A DNA stretch of 64,000 nt from positions 1 to 64,000 of the forward strand of contig URMH01000003.1 of assembly GCA_900549015.1 (NCBI GenBank), read 5' to 3'. A program made the translations under genes and the position numbers. The notes beneath the pieces are model-generated. The model saw only the letters and a list, made by a program, of their open reading frames with translations, did no database searches and was not told the origin of the DNA. Below are positions 1 to 7,998 of the stretch, in pieces (the stretch's first letter is position 1; every line of letters begins with the position of its first letter). This DNA comes from an uncultured Blautia sp. (GTDB lineage Bacteria > Bacillota > Clostridia > Lachnospirales > Lachnospiraceae).

Positions 1-53
1 AATGTACGGTTGTGTCTTTTCTTTGCGTTTAATCCGCCTTTAATTCTTGCCAT
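1..53 (-). CDS. rplT: 50S ribosomal protein L20, N-terminal fragment (cut by window edge)
   Basis: Reading the minus strand from an ATG at 53 gives MARIKGGLNAKKRHNRT, the highly conserved basic start of ribosomal protein L20, which binds 23S rRNA early in 50S assembly. Only 17 codons are inside the window. A GGAGG-type site precedes the ATG, and the gene follows rpmI by 35 bases, the standard infC-rpmI-rplT order. In Bacillus, L20 represses this operon through its leader; the leader upstream of infC here is compatible with that. Confidence 0.93.
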   Translation of the reverse strand, partial: MARIKGGLNAKKRHNRT

Positions 54-88
54 TTCCTAATTTCCTCCTGTTCGTCTTCTTCTATATC

Positions 89-286
89 TTATAAATATGG
101 TAATGCTTTCTTCATGCTCTTAACATTTGTAGAATCAACAACAGTAGATTTTCTTAAATTTCTCTTTCTCTTCTGAGATTTTTTTGTTAAGATATGGCTC
201 TTATAAGCTTTATTTCTCACTAATTTTCCTGTACCTGTTTTTTTGAAGCGCTTTGCTGCTGCTCTACAAGTTTTAATTTTTGGCAT
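89..286 (-). CDS. rpmI: 50S ribosomal protein L35
   Basis: A 65-residue, very basic protein beginning MPKIKTCRAAAKRFKKTGTG, the characteristic L35 start; 65 residues is the usual length. It is a structural protein of the large ribosomal subunit. The ATG has a well placed GGAGGAAATAAC upstream. It sits between infC and rplT on the minus strand and is presumably translated from the same mRNA. Confidence 0.97.
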   Translation of the reverse strand: MPKIKTCRAAAKRFKKTGTGKLVRNKAYKSHILTKKSQKRKRNLRKSTVVDSTNVKSMKKALPYL

Positions 287-369
287 TGTTATTTCCTCCT
301 TGATTTGTGTACTTCTTTATTCATGCTATATCCTGCCATATGCTGTATGACATGGCTGTAACATTTATG

Positions 370-876
370 TTAGCGTTTTTCACTTAAAAACATTGTCATG
401 CTGCGACCTTCCACTTTGGGCGCCTTCTCAACTGTTGCAATATCAGACAGATGCTCTGCAAAATCATCCAGAACATGCTTGCTGCTTGCCATGTGTGCCA
501 TCTCTCTTCCGCGGAAACGGAGAGTTACCTTCACTCTGTCTCCTTTTGTGAGGAACTTTCTAGCCGCATTTACCTTTGTCATCAAGTCATTTGTATCAAT
601 GTTCGGGGAAAGACGCACTTCTTTGACATCGATGGTTTTCTGCTTTTTCTTGGCTTCTTTTTCTTTTCTTGCAAGCTCATAACGGTATTTTCCGTAGTCA
701 ATGATCTTGCATACCGGCGGTTTTGCCTGAGGGGCGATTTTTACTAAATCAAGTCCTGCCTCCTGTGCTTTAAACATGGCTTCCTTTGCGGACATGATTC
801 CCAGCTGTTCTCCGTCCGAGCCAATTAAACGTACCTCTTTGTCTCTGATTTGTTCGTTAATCATTAAATTGCTAAT
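370..876 (-). CDS. infC: Translation initiation factor IF-3 (apparent AUU start)
   Basis: IF-3 binds the 30S subunit, discriminates against wrong initiation codons and prevents premature subunit joining. The protein carries the family start INEQIRDKEVRLIGSDGEQL and the C-terminal block that includes KVTLRFRGREMAH. I choose an ATT start at 876-874: GGAGG at 890-886 lies 9 bases upstream, whereas the first in-frame ATG (864) would be 21 bases from it and the open frame back to 942 has no ribosome-binding site. An AUU start gives 168 residues. AUU is the known rare start of infC in E. coli and several Firmicutes, where it allows IF-3 to repress its own synthesis. The gene is followed by rpmI and rplT and preceded by an attenuator-like hairpin. 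Confidence 0.93.
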   Translation of the reverse strand: MSNLMINEQIRDKEVRLIGSDGEQLGIMSAKEAMFKAQEAGLDLVKIAPQAKPPVCKIIDYGKYRYELARKEKEAKKKQKTIDVKEVRLSPNIDTNDLMTKVNAARKFLTKGDRVKVTLRFRGREMAHMASSKHVLDDFAEHLSDIATVEKAPKVEGRSMTMFLSEKR

Positions 877-940
877 TGTCGTGCACCTCCATACCTGAAT
901 AAATGATAATCCATGACCTCTGTTACCCTCGTTGTTGTAC

Positions 941-1075
941 AAAAAAAGTGTGGACAGATGTCCACACTTCTATCTATTACACCTGTTGACTCTTCAACAG
1001 TTACTGTGCAATATAAACCCAAGTCACATTTATGTGCTAAGGTGAGAGTGAACTCTGCTTTGTTTTCTCACGTAC
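941..1075 (-). promoter_or_regulatory. infC-rpmI-rplT leader with intrinsic terminator (L20-type attenuator)
   Basis: Between the promoter and infC the minus-strand transcript has about 130 untranslated bases. A near-perfect hairpin, arms GTGTGGACA (948-956) and its complement (959-967), is followed on the minus strand by seven T (947-941), an intrinsic terminator about 50 bases before the infC ribosome-binding site. A second stem (arms 983-989 and 994-1000) and further complementary GTGAGA/TCTCAC segments lie upstream. In low-GC Firmicutes the equivalent leader is attenuated by ribosomal protein L20. The terminator is directly visible; L20 control is inference from context. Confidence 0.75.
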
Positions 1076-1081
1076 TGTTAT

Positions 1082-1110
1082 AATATACCACAACAAAAGC
1101 AGAATGTCAA
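1082..1110 (-). promoter_or_regulatory. Promoter of infC-rpmI-rplT
   Basis: On the minus strand TTGACA (1110-1105) and TATATT (1087-1082) are separated by 17 bases, close to the sigma-A consensus. It lies directly behind the stop codon of the transporter gene at 1115 and in front of the infC leader. Confidence 0.8.
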
Positions 1111-1114
1111 CCCC

Positions 1115-2476
1115 TTATACTGTAATTATTCCAAGAACCTCCATAACGGAAAATACAAGGATCGCAACAAGGCAGACAGGCGCAATGTATTTAATAATTA
1201 CGGTATAGAATTTTTTAACTTTGAATTTTCCGTTTACCTCAGCTTCTTCAATAATTGCCTTCGGCTTGATCACATATCCCACAAAGATGCAGGTAAGGAA
1301 AGCAACGATCGGCATCAGAACGCTGTTGCTGATAAAATCAAAGAAATCAAGCAGAGTCATTCCAAGCGGAGCCAGGAAGCTTAACGGACCAAATCCCAGA
1401 GATACCGGGATTCCAACTGCAAGCACGAATACAAGCACGACTGCACATGCTTTCTTTCTGCCCCATTTCAGTTTGTCACAGAGAATGGAAACAAGCGTCT
1501 CTGTAAGAGAAATGGAGGAGGTAAGCGCTGCAAATAATACAAGCAGGAAGAAAATTGCCCCGATGACCGTTCCGAATTTCATGCTTTCAAACACTTTTGG
1601 AAGTGTGACAAACATAAGGCTCGGACCTTTTCCAAGAGCTTCTTCGCTTCCGCCGGAAAATGCGAATACTGCCGGAATGATCATAAGACCTGCCATAAAC
1701 GCAATTCCTGTGTCAAAAATTTCAATCTGACGCACAGATTTTTCAAGATGCGCCTCTTTCTTCATATAAGAACCATATGTGATCATAATTCCCATTGCCA
1801 GAGACATGGAGTAAAAAAGCTGTCCCAGCGCTGCCAGTACCGTTGTGGCGCTGAAGCGGCTGAAATCAGGCAGAAGGTAATATTTTACACCTTCCATTGC
1901 TCCCGGCTGCGAAATACTGAACGCTGCAATGATCACAGTCATAACTACAAGCACCGGCATCATGAAACGGCTCGCCTTTTCAATTCCGCCTTCCACACCA
2001 AGCATAACGATCACAAGTCCCAAAACAACGTAAATCAAAAAGAATACAACCGGAGCCACCGGCTGGCTGATATAATTTCCGAAAAATTCATCGGTAGCTG
2101 CACTGGAAACCTGATTTGTCACAAATACAGTAAGGTATTTTAATACCCAGCCTCCGATCACACAGTAGTACGGTGTGATAATAAACGGAACGAGACATGC
2201 CAGTCCACCCAGAAAGCCAAATCTTTTATCCAGCGCCTTATATGCGCCTACTGCGCTTAAATGCGTTTTTCGTCCAAGTGCGATCTCTGTTATCATCAGC
2301 GCAAAACCGAAGGTAACTGCCAGAATGAGATACACCAGAAGAAAAATTCCACCGCCGTATTTTGCAGCAAGATACGGAAATCTCCATAAGTTTCCAAGTC
2401 CTACAGCAGAACCGGCTGCTGCGAGCACGAATCCCAGCTTATTGGTAAACGTGCTTCTTTGTTTCTGTTCTTCCAT
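1115..2476 (-). CDS. Sodium-dependent transporter of the NSS (SNF) family
   Basis: A 453-residue polytopic membrane protein. Near the N-terminus it has GSAVGLGNLWRFPY, the TM1 signature of the neurotransmitter:sodium symporter family (LeuT, MhsT), which couples sodium influx to uptake of amino acids or related amines. About eleven hydrophobic segments follow, the number usual for bacterial members such as MhsT. The substrate cannot be read from the sequence. The ATG at 2476 has a GGGGGA site, and a good promoter lies upstream. It appears to be monocistronic, since the infC promoter follows its stop directly. Confidence 0.92.
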   Translation of the reverse strand: MEEQKQRSTFTNKLGFVLAAAGSAVGLGNLWRFPYLAAKYGGGIFLLVYLILAVTFGFALMITEIALGRKTHLSAVGAYKALDKRFGFLGGLACLVPFIITPYYCVIGGWVLKYLTVFVTNQVSSAATDEFFGNYISQPVAPVVFFLIYVVLGLVIVMLGVEGGIEKASRFMMPVLVVMTVIIAAFSISQPGAMEGVKYYLLPDFSRFSATTVLAALGQLFYSMSLAMGIMITYGSYMKKEAHLEKSVRQIEIFDTGIAFMAGLMIIPAVFAFSGGSEEALGKGPSLMFVTLPKVFESMKFGTVIGAIFFLLVLFAALTSSISLTETLVSILCDKLKWGRKKACAVVLVFVLAVGIPVSLGFGPLSFLAPLGMTLLDFFDFISNSVLMPIVAFLTCIFVGYVIKPKAIIEEAEVNGKFKVKKFYTVIIKYIAPVCLVAILVFSVMEVLGIITV

Positions 2477-2511
2477 TCTTTTTCCCCCTTGTCGAAAAAA
2501 ATATGTGTCCT

Positions 2512-2540
2512 ATTATACATTAATTTTTTTATAAGAACAA
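2512..2540 (-). promoter_or_regulatory. Promoter of the NSS transporter gene
   Basis: On the minus strand TTGTTC (2540-2535) and TATAAT (2517-2512) are 17 bases apart, 35 bases upstream of the transporter ATG. Confidence 0.65.
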
Positions 2541-2600
2541 TACATAATTTTGCATTTTGCGGGAATAATATTCACGAATTGAAAAAAGGAGGTTCAGATT

Positions 2601-2924
2601 ATGACTGTTTTAAAATGTTATGCCACTACCTGCGTCTACAACAAGGAGCAGCTTTGCTCCAAAGGAAACATTGATGTAATGGGAGAAAACGCCCATTTAT
2701 CAGAGGATACCTGCTGCGGAAGCTTCCGGGAACGAAGCAGCTCTTCCCCGCAAAATAATTATGCTTCCGGCTGCGGCTGCGAAACCATTCAGATCGACTG
2801 TAAGGCACATCACTGCACCTACAATGACGACTGCAAATGTACAGCGGCTGCCATTCAGGTAGGCGGAGAAAACGCAAAAGACTGCCAGGAAACAAAATGC
2901 GGCACATTCCAGTGTGAGCGCTGA
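2601..2924 (+). CDS. Tandem DUF1540 cysteine-rich protein
   Basis: A 107-residue cytosolic protein with two similar cysteine-rich units, roughly residues 5-43 (CYATTCVYN...CCGSF) and 66-104 (CKAHHCTYN...KCGTF). The unit matches the DUF1540 family found in Clostridia and Bacilli. Each copy has four or more regularly placed cysteines, which suggests metal binding, but no function is established. The ATG has a strong AAGGAGG site. The gene stands alone on the plus strand between two minus-strand units and ends at a shared terminator. Confidence 0.85.
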   Translation: MTVLKCYATTCVYNKEQLCSKGNIDVMGENAHLSEDTCCGSFRERSSSSPQNNYASGCGCETIQIDCKAHHCTYNDDCKCTAAAIQVGGENAKDCQETKCGTFQCER

Positions 2925-2953
2925 TTCTCCATAAGAACGCGCCTGTGATACGA

Positions 2954-2985
2954 AAAAAGAGACCTTCTATGAGAAGGTCTCTTTT
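2954..2985. terminator. Bidirectional terminator between the DUF1540 gene and ftsZ
   Basis: Arms AAAGAGACCTTCT and AGAAGGTCTCTTT form a perfect stem with a loop of about three bases, with A-rich and T-rich flanks, so it can stop transcription from both converging genes. Confidence 0.85.
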
Positions 2986-3001
2986 ACTTTTCCATGATTA
3001 C

Positions 3002-4168
3002 TTATCTGTTTTTCAGAAAATCCGGAATCTGAATGTCTTTTTTCTGTACAGTGCTGGACGGAGTCTTTGTACCAAATGGAGTTGCGTTCATTGTAGGAAG
3101 ACTGAAACTCGGCATATTTACATTCATTGTCTGCTGAGTCGCCGGAGCAGATGCCTGTCTTTTTGCTGCAAACGGAGAAGCTGTATTTCTCTGAGCAAAT
3201 GGACTGCTGCTCTGTACATTATCATTTAATCCTGTCGCAATAACTGTGATTCTTGCATAATCTGCCACGGAGTCATCATACATTGCACCAAAGATAATAT
3301 TTGCATCTTCACCTGTAAGCTCCTGCACATAGCTTGCCGCGTCATTTGCGTCCATAAGAGAAATATCACCGGAAATGTTAATGATAACATGTGTCGCACC
3401 CTTAATGGTTGTCTCAAGAAGCGGAGAAGATACAGCCTGCTGTACAGCCTCCATAGCCTTGTCGTCGCCTCTTGCCTCACCAATACCGATGTGTGCGATT
3501 CCCTTATCTGTCATAACTGTCTCAACATCTGCAAAGTCCAAGTTGATAAGAGCCGGCAGATTGATAAGGTCTGTAATACCCTGCACTGCCTGCTGGAGAA
3601 CCTCGTCAGCCTTACGAAGAGCCTCCGGCATTGTTGTACGACGGTCTACGATTTCCAGTAATTTGTCATTTGGGATCACAATTAAAGTGTCCACTGCTTT
3701 CTTCAGATTTTCAATGCCTGCCAGCGCATTGTTCATTCTTGTTTTTGCCTCAAAACGGAACGGTTTTGTAACAACACCTACTGTCAGGATTCCCATTTCC
3801 TTCGCTGCCGCTGCGATTACAGGTGCAGCTCCGGTTCCGGTTCCGCCGCCCATACCACAGGTAACGAATACCATGTCTGCGCCTTCCATTAACTGTTTTA
3901 CTTCTTCAATGCTTTCTTCAGCCGCCTTCTGACCTACTTCCGGCTGTGCACCAGCGCCAAGACCTTTTGTAATTTTCTCACCAATCTGAAGTACAGTTGG
4001 AGCTTTGCACAGAGTCAAAGCCTGCTTATCAGTATTCACACCTACAAACTCTACTCCGCCGATGGCTTCTTCCACCATTCTGTTTACTGCGTTATTTCCG
4101 GCTCCACCTACACCAATTACAATAATTTTGGCAGATGATTCAGCCTCATTTGTCATAATCTCTAACAA
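3002..4168 (-). CDS. ftsZ: Cell division protein FtsZ
   Basis: The tubulin-like GTPase that forms the Z ring at mid-cell and recruits the divisome. The N-terminal Rossmann start KIIVIGVGGAGNNAV, the tubulin signature GMGGGTGTG (about residues 105-113) and the T7 loop LINLDFADV are all present. The C-terminus IQIPDFLKNR is the conserved tail that binds FtsA, SepF or ZapD-type partners, after a linker of about 50 residues. Length 388 is normal. I keep the TTG start at 4168 because GGAGG lies seven bases upstream; an ATG four codons later would be too far away. No ftsA is adjacent. A promoter is visible in the 230-base gap after ftsQ. Confidence 0.97.
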   Translation of the reverse strand: MLEIMTNEAESSAKIIVIGVGGAGNNAVNRMVEEAIGGVEFVGVNTDKQALTLCKAPTVLQIGEKITKGLGAGAQPEVGQKAAEESIEEVKQLMEGADMVFVTCGMGGGTGTGAAPVIAAAAKEMGILTVGVVTKPFRFEAKTRMNNALAGIENLKKAVDTLIVIPNDKLLEIVDRRTTMPEALRKADEVLQQAVQGITDLINLPALINLDFADVETVMTDKGIAHIGIGEARGDDKAMEAVQQAVSSPLLETTIKGATHVIINISGDISLMDANDAASYVQELTGEDANIIFGAMYDDSVADYARITVIATGLNDNVQSSSPFAQRNTASPFAAKRQASAPATQQTMNVNMPSFSLPTMNATPFGTKTPSSTVQKKDIQIPDFLKNR

Positions 4169-4273
4169 CGTACTTCCTCCTTTATTTTTACCTGATAACT
4201 GATTCAGCGTATTTGTACCAAGCTGTATACTTATTTCTACCTGATGTACCTTCGTTAAGTTACATATAGATAT

Positions 4274-4302
4274 ATCATATATTTTTTTTGGAAATTAATC
4301 AA
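4274..4302 (-). promoter_or_regulatory. Putative promoter of ftsZ
   Basis: TTGATT (4302-4297) and TATGAT (4279-4274) on the minus strand are separated by 17 bases, about 100 bases upstream of the ftsZ start, in the AT-rich gap after ftsQ. It would let ftsZ be expressed apart from the rest of the cluster. Confidence 0.55.
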
Positions 4303-4398
4303 CTACTAATTTTGTTTTTTTATATTTTTTTCACGTTTTTTCGATGAAGAAGCAGGAAAATCCCTTTCTTTCGAGCATACATGACAAAATCACCAGAA

Positions 4399-5508
4399 TT
4401 ATTCTGTGTAATCTCCTTCTTCCTCCGGAATCGCTTCGCCGTTTTCGTCAAACTCACCTGTACCCTCTCCATCGGCATTCTCTCCGTCGGCATTCTCTCC
4501 ATCGTCGCCCTCCGCGGCGAGACTTTCTTCTGTCGGCGCAGGACCTACATAATTTCCATATTCGTCATATTCCCCGGCTCCTGTATAATCGCCTTCTTCG
4601 TCGTATCCGCCGGTCCACTCTGCAAGCGCTTTCTCAAGCTCTGTCATTGGCTTTGGTCCAACATACGAGCCGTTTTCGTCAAACTCACCTGTACCTGTGT
4701 ATTCGCCGCTCTCCTCATATCCGCCGGTCCACTCCGCCGCCAGCTCCTCCGGCGTCTTTTCTTTTACCTCTTCCTCAAAGGTAATGGTCTTTACGGTATC
4801 TGTCACGCTTTCCAGATGAAGAATCCCTTTTCTCCCGGAAATTAAAGGCAGAATGGCAATGGCTCTCGTCATCTTGTCTTCCAGAAACTCATCTTTTCCC
4901 AGCATCACAGTTATATCTCCATATAAAAGACTGATCTGGTAATTTTTATCAAATTCGATATGATCCGGTATCGTCTCGTTCTTCTGGAAAATCGTGGCAA
5001 GCGCAACGGCTGTATTCAGGACTGTTTTTCCCTTGATGGGAAGCTCCTCGTCCATGACCACGTGCTTCACGGAAATGCCGTCAAAATACGGAACTGTCTC
5101 GTCTCTCTCCTTCGAGCTTTCTATGAAAATGCCGTTTCTGTCAAAATAAATGTAGCTGTCCAGATAAGGAATACAGCCAACCGGCTTTTCTTCTTTTACA
5201 CTGATGCAGATGGTATTTCTGTTTACCTGACTTACCACATATCCTTTCACAAAGGGAATGTCCTCTGTCTCCCTTTTTGTGTAAAGAAGAGGCGCAAGAA
5301 CGGAATTTGATGCCAGTGGTCCGCGAAGTACCATTTTCCTCACTTCTTTTTCGGAATAATGGCTGCTTCCCATTACCTCTACCTCGTCAACCTTAAAATA
5401 CGCAAAAAAGAAAATCACGCCTGCTGCCAGGAGACTTCCGAAAACTGCGCCCGCATATTTCCATGCTTTTTTACTTATCCTTTTTTTTCTGTAATTTGAT
5501 GTCCTCAT
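4399..5508 (-). CDS. ftsQ: Cell division protein FtsQ/DivIB with a repetitive acidic C-terminal tail
   Basis: FtsQ/DivIB is a single-pass protein that joins FtsL and FtsB/DivIC to the septal PBP. The sequence has a short basic cytoplasmic start, one membrane segment (about residues 20-37), a POTRA-like start (KVDEVEVMGSSHYSEKEV) and the beta domain to about residue 245. Then follows an unusual tail of about 125 residues, rich in E, D, G and Y. It holds two 27-residue repeats (259-285 and 297-323, 20 of 27 identical) that start EWTGGY and end YVGP, plus GENADGENADGE. Such a tail is absent from textbook FtsQ. The gene follows murA by 13 bases and precedes ftsZ. The core assignment rests on context plus the domain pattern. 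Confidence 0.87.
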   Translation of the reverse strand: MRTSNYRKKRISKKAWKYAGAVFGSLLAAGVIFFFAYFKVDEVEVMGSSHYSEKEVRKMVLRGPLASNSVLAPLLYTKRETEDIPFVKGYVVSQVNRNTICISVKEEKPVGCIPYLDSYIYFDRNGIFIESSKERDETVPYFDGISVKHVVMDEELPIKGKTVLNTAVALATIFQKNETIPDHIEFDKNYQISLLYGDITVMLGKDEFLEDKMTRAIAILPLISGRKGILHLESVTDTVKTITFEEEVKEKTPEELAAEWTGGYEESGEYTGTGEFDENGSYVGPKPMTELEKALAEWTGGYDEEGDYTGAGEYDEYGNYVGPAPTEESLAAEGDDGENADGENADGEGTGEFDENGEAIPEEEGDYTE

Positions 5509-5521
5509 ACCAAAAGTTTCC

Positions 5522-6772
5522 TCAATCTTCTGTCAATGCCCCTCCCAGGGCGTTTAAATCTTCACAAATATGCTCGTATCCCCGCTCGATAAAAGAACAG
5601 CCCTCTATGCAGGAAGTACCTTTACATGCAAGAGCTGCCAGAATAAGAGCCGCTCCTCCCCGAAGCTCCTGTGCCTTTACCGTACAGCCTGTAAGAGGAA
5701 CGCCTCCGTCGATAAAAGCGTCTCTTTCTCTGATCTGTATCTGCGCGCCCATGCGCTTCATTTCTTCTGCCGCCTTGTACCGCGCTTCAAATATACTTTC
5801 CCTGATACGGCTTTTTCCGGGAACTGTGAGAAGAACTGCCATAAGCGGAGACTGCAGATCTGTTGGAAAACCGGGATAAACGCCTGTTTCCACGTAGTCG
5901 GCAGGAGCATTTACCTCTCCCGCATCCACAATCAGTTTACCACTGTTCACTTCGTATTGTCCACCTATTTTCCTGTATACCTGAAGAAAAGCGTTAAGCT
6001 CTCCCTCGGGCGGATTCAGGATCTCAATTTTTCCTCTTGTTGCAGCAGCCGCACAGATATACGTTCCGGCTACAATACGGTCAGGAGGAACCTGCATATC
6101 CCCGCCTTTTAAGCAGGGTACGCCGTCTATGGTGATCACGCCTGTTTCCTCGCCGGAAATCCTTGCTCCCATTCTCCTTAAATAGCGACAGAGCCAGAGT
6201 ATTTCCGGCTCTTCTGCACAGTTTTTTATTATCGTTCTGCCCCTTGCCGTCACTGCAGATAAAATCCCCTGCTCGGTTGCTCCCACGCTTTTGGCAGAAA
6301 AAGAAATTTCCCCTCCTGTAAGCTCCCGGCATTCTGCCTCCACAAAGTTTTCTTCCTCCCGGATTTTCACCCCAAGACAGCGAAGCGCGTACAAATGCAG
6401 ATCTATAGGGCGCTTTCCAATAACGCAGCCTCCCGGATAGCCGATTTTTCCCCTCTTGTTTCTTGCAGTGACAGCTCCCAGAAGAATGACGGAGGAACGC
6501 ATTTTGCCGGTATCTTCAGAAGAAATTTCCTGTCCCCTGCACCAGCTGCAGTCAAGATAGAGATCGTGCCCTTTCCACCATGTTTTTGCTCCCAGCTTTT
6601 TAAGAATTTCTTCCATACAGAAAACGTCTGCAATTTTGGGACACCCTCTTAACACGCTGACTCCTCTGTGCAAAAGAGATGCCGCCATCATGGGCAGAGC
6701 GGCATTTTTCGACCCCTGGATCCGGACCGATCCCTTAAGCTTCCTTCCCCCTTCAATATAAATACGCTTCAA
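5522..6772 (-). CDS. murA: UDP-N-acetylglucosamine 1-carboxyvinyltransferase
   Basis: MurA transfers enolpyruvate from PEP to UDP-GlcNAc, the first committed step of peptidoglycan synthesis, in the cytosol; the enzyme is the fosfomycin target. The start KRIYIEGGRKLKGSVRIQGS, KNAALPMMAA and the catalytic loop PGGCVIGKRPID with the reactive cysteine are visible. Length of about 416 residues is normal. I prefer the TTG at 6772, since GGGAG lies eight bases upstream; the frame is open to another TTG at 6787. The gene lies between ftsW and ftsQ, where many bacteria have murG and murB, so it may be a second, division-linked MurA copy. Confidence 0.92.
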   Translation of the reverse strand: MKRIYIEGGRKLKGSVRIQGSKNAALPMMAASLLHRGVSVLRGCPKIADVFCMEEILKKLGAKTWWKGHDLYLDCSWCRGQEISSEDTGKMRSSVILLGAVTARNKRGKIGYPGGCVIGKRPIDLHLYALRCLGVKIREEENFVEAECRELTGGEISFSAKSVGATEQGILSAVTARGRTIIKNCAEEPEILWLCRYLRRMGARISGEETGVITIDGVPCLKGGDMQVPPDRIVAGTYICAAAATRGKIEILNPPEGELNAFLQVYRKIGGQYEVNSGKLIVDAGEVNAPADYVETGVYPGFPTDLQSPLMAVLLTVPGKSRIRESIFEARYKAAEEMKRMGAQIQIRERDAFIDGGVPLTGCTVKAQELRGGAALILAALACKGTSCIEGCSFIERGYEHICEDLNALGGALTED

Positions 6773-6795
6773 GCTGTTCACTCCCAAAGGGCATC

Positions 6796-7911
6796 TTACT
6801 TTTTATTGTATGCGGTTTCTCCTCCTTTGTGACTGGATACGCTGAGTGCAAGCCCCATTTCTCCCAGAAGAAAAACGACGGAGGTTCCCCCGTAGCTTAC
6901 AAAGGGGAGGGTAATTCCCGTATTGGGAATGGTATTTGTCACAACTGCAATATTTAAAATCACCTGAACTGCCATATGCGCCATGATCCCTGCCGTTAAA
7001 AGAGCTCCCAAAAGATCACGGCTGTGGGTGGAGATCACGCAGAGCCTCCACAGAAGAAGCATAAACAAAAGAATCAAAAGAGCCGCGCCAAAAAGTCCCA
7101 GCTCCTCGCATATCACAGAAAAAATCATATCGTTCTGCGCCTCCGGAACAAAGCCAAGCTTCTGAATGCTGCTGCCAAGTCCTCTGCCAAAAAGCCCTCC
7201 GCTCCCGATCGCATAAAGCCCCTGAATGGTCTGAAAGCCTTTTTCATACTTCTCCGGATTTCTCCAGATAGCAAGACGCTCCAGCCGGTAACTTTCCGCA
7301 GCAAGAAAAACTGCCACAAATCCAAGCCCTGCCGCGCCAATCCCCACAAAAGGAAGATACCTGGGATTTGATACAAAAATCAGCACCACGCCAATTCCCA
7401 GAATAATCACTGCAGTACTCAAATTGTTGCTTCCCACAAGCCCTACTATAGGAAGAAGCGTTGCCATTGTCCTGCACATAAACCAGAAATTCCCTGTGCT
7501 TTTCCTGCTTTTTTCTATCTGCCAGCCAAGAAAGAGAATGACTGCCACTTTTGCAAATTCCGAAGGCTGAAAGGAGAGGGGGCCAAGATTCAGCCACCTT
7601 TTGGAACCGTTGATCTCCTGCCCCACAAGGAGCACTGCTGTAGAAAGCACAATAGAGAGAAGATATGCAACCGGCGCCATTTTTGCAAAAACACGGTAAT
7701 CCATCTGCGATACAAGATACATTGCCATAAGTCCGAGCGCTGTGGCAAACAACTGCTTTTTAAAATAATAGGCAGAGTCGTCAAAACGCACTCTGCCATT
7801 ATATTCGCTGGCGGAAAAAAGCATGACAAGTCCAAATGCAACAAGGATCAGCACAAGGACAAGAAGGATCACATCAATATGAACTTCCTGCCGCTTTTCT
7901 TTTTCTGACAT
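6796..7911 (-). CDS. ftsW: Septal peptidoglycan polymerase FtsW (SEDS family)
   Basis: A 371-residue protein with about ten membrane segments and SEDS motifs such as NGSKRWLNLGPLSFQPSE and the C-terminal VSYGGTSVVF. FtsW/SpoVE polymerises glycan strands from lipid II at the septum together with a class B PBP. The ATG at 7911 has a CGGAGGAAATC site. Location between murD and murA inside the division cluster favours FtsW or SpoVE over RodA; sporulation-specific use cannot be decided from sequence alone. Confidence 0.92.
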   Translation of the reverse strand: MSEKEKRQEVHIDVILLVLVLILVAFGLVMLFSASEYNGRVRFDDSAYYFKKQLFATALGLMAMYLVSQMDYRVFAKMAPVAYLLSIVLSTAVLLVGQEINGSKRWLNLGPLSFQPSEFAKVAVILFLGWQIEKSRKSTGNFWFMCRTMATLLPIVGLVGSNNLSTAVIILGIGVVLIFVSNPRYLPFVGIGAAGLGFVAVFLAAESYRLERLAIWRNPEKYEKGFQTIQGLYAIGSGGLFGRGLGSSIQKLGFVPEAQNDMIFSVICEELGLFGAALLILLFMLLLWRLCVISTHSRDLLGALLTAGIMAHMAVQVILNIAVVTNTIPNTGITLPFVSYGGTSVVFLLGEMGLALSVSSHKGGETAYNKK

Positions 7912-7998
7912 GATTTCCTCCGGCTTACGCTTTATTTAAAGCATATGAATTTCAGCCCCGGAAATATGACTGCTCCCTTTCCGCTTCTCTCTTTACTT

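Noticed and set aside
1221..1730. Open frame of 169 codons on the plus strand
   Set aside because: Antisense to the NSS transporter gene; no start signal and no family resemblance.
3375..3932. Open frame of 185 codons on the plus strand
   Set aside because: Antisense shadow of ftsZ with low-complexity Ser/Pro-rich translation.
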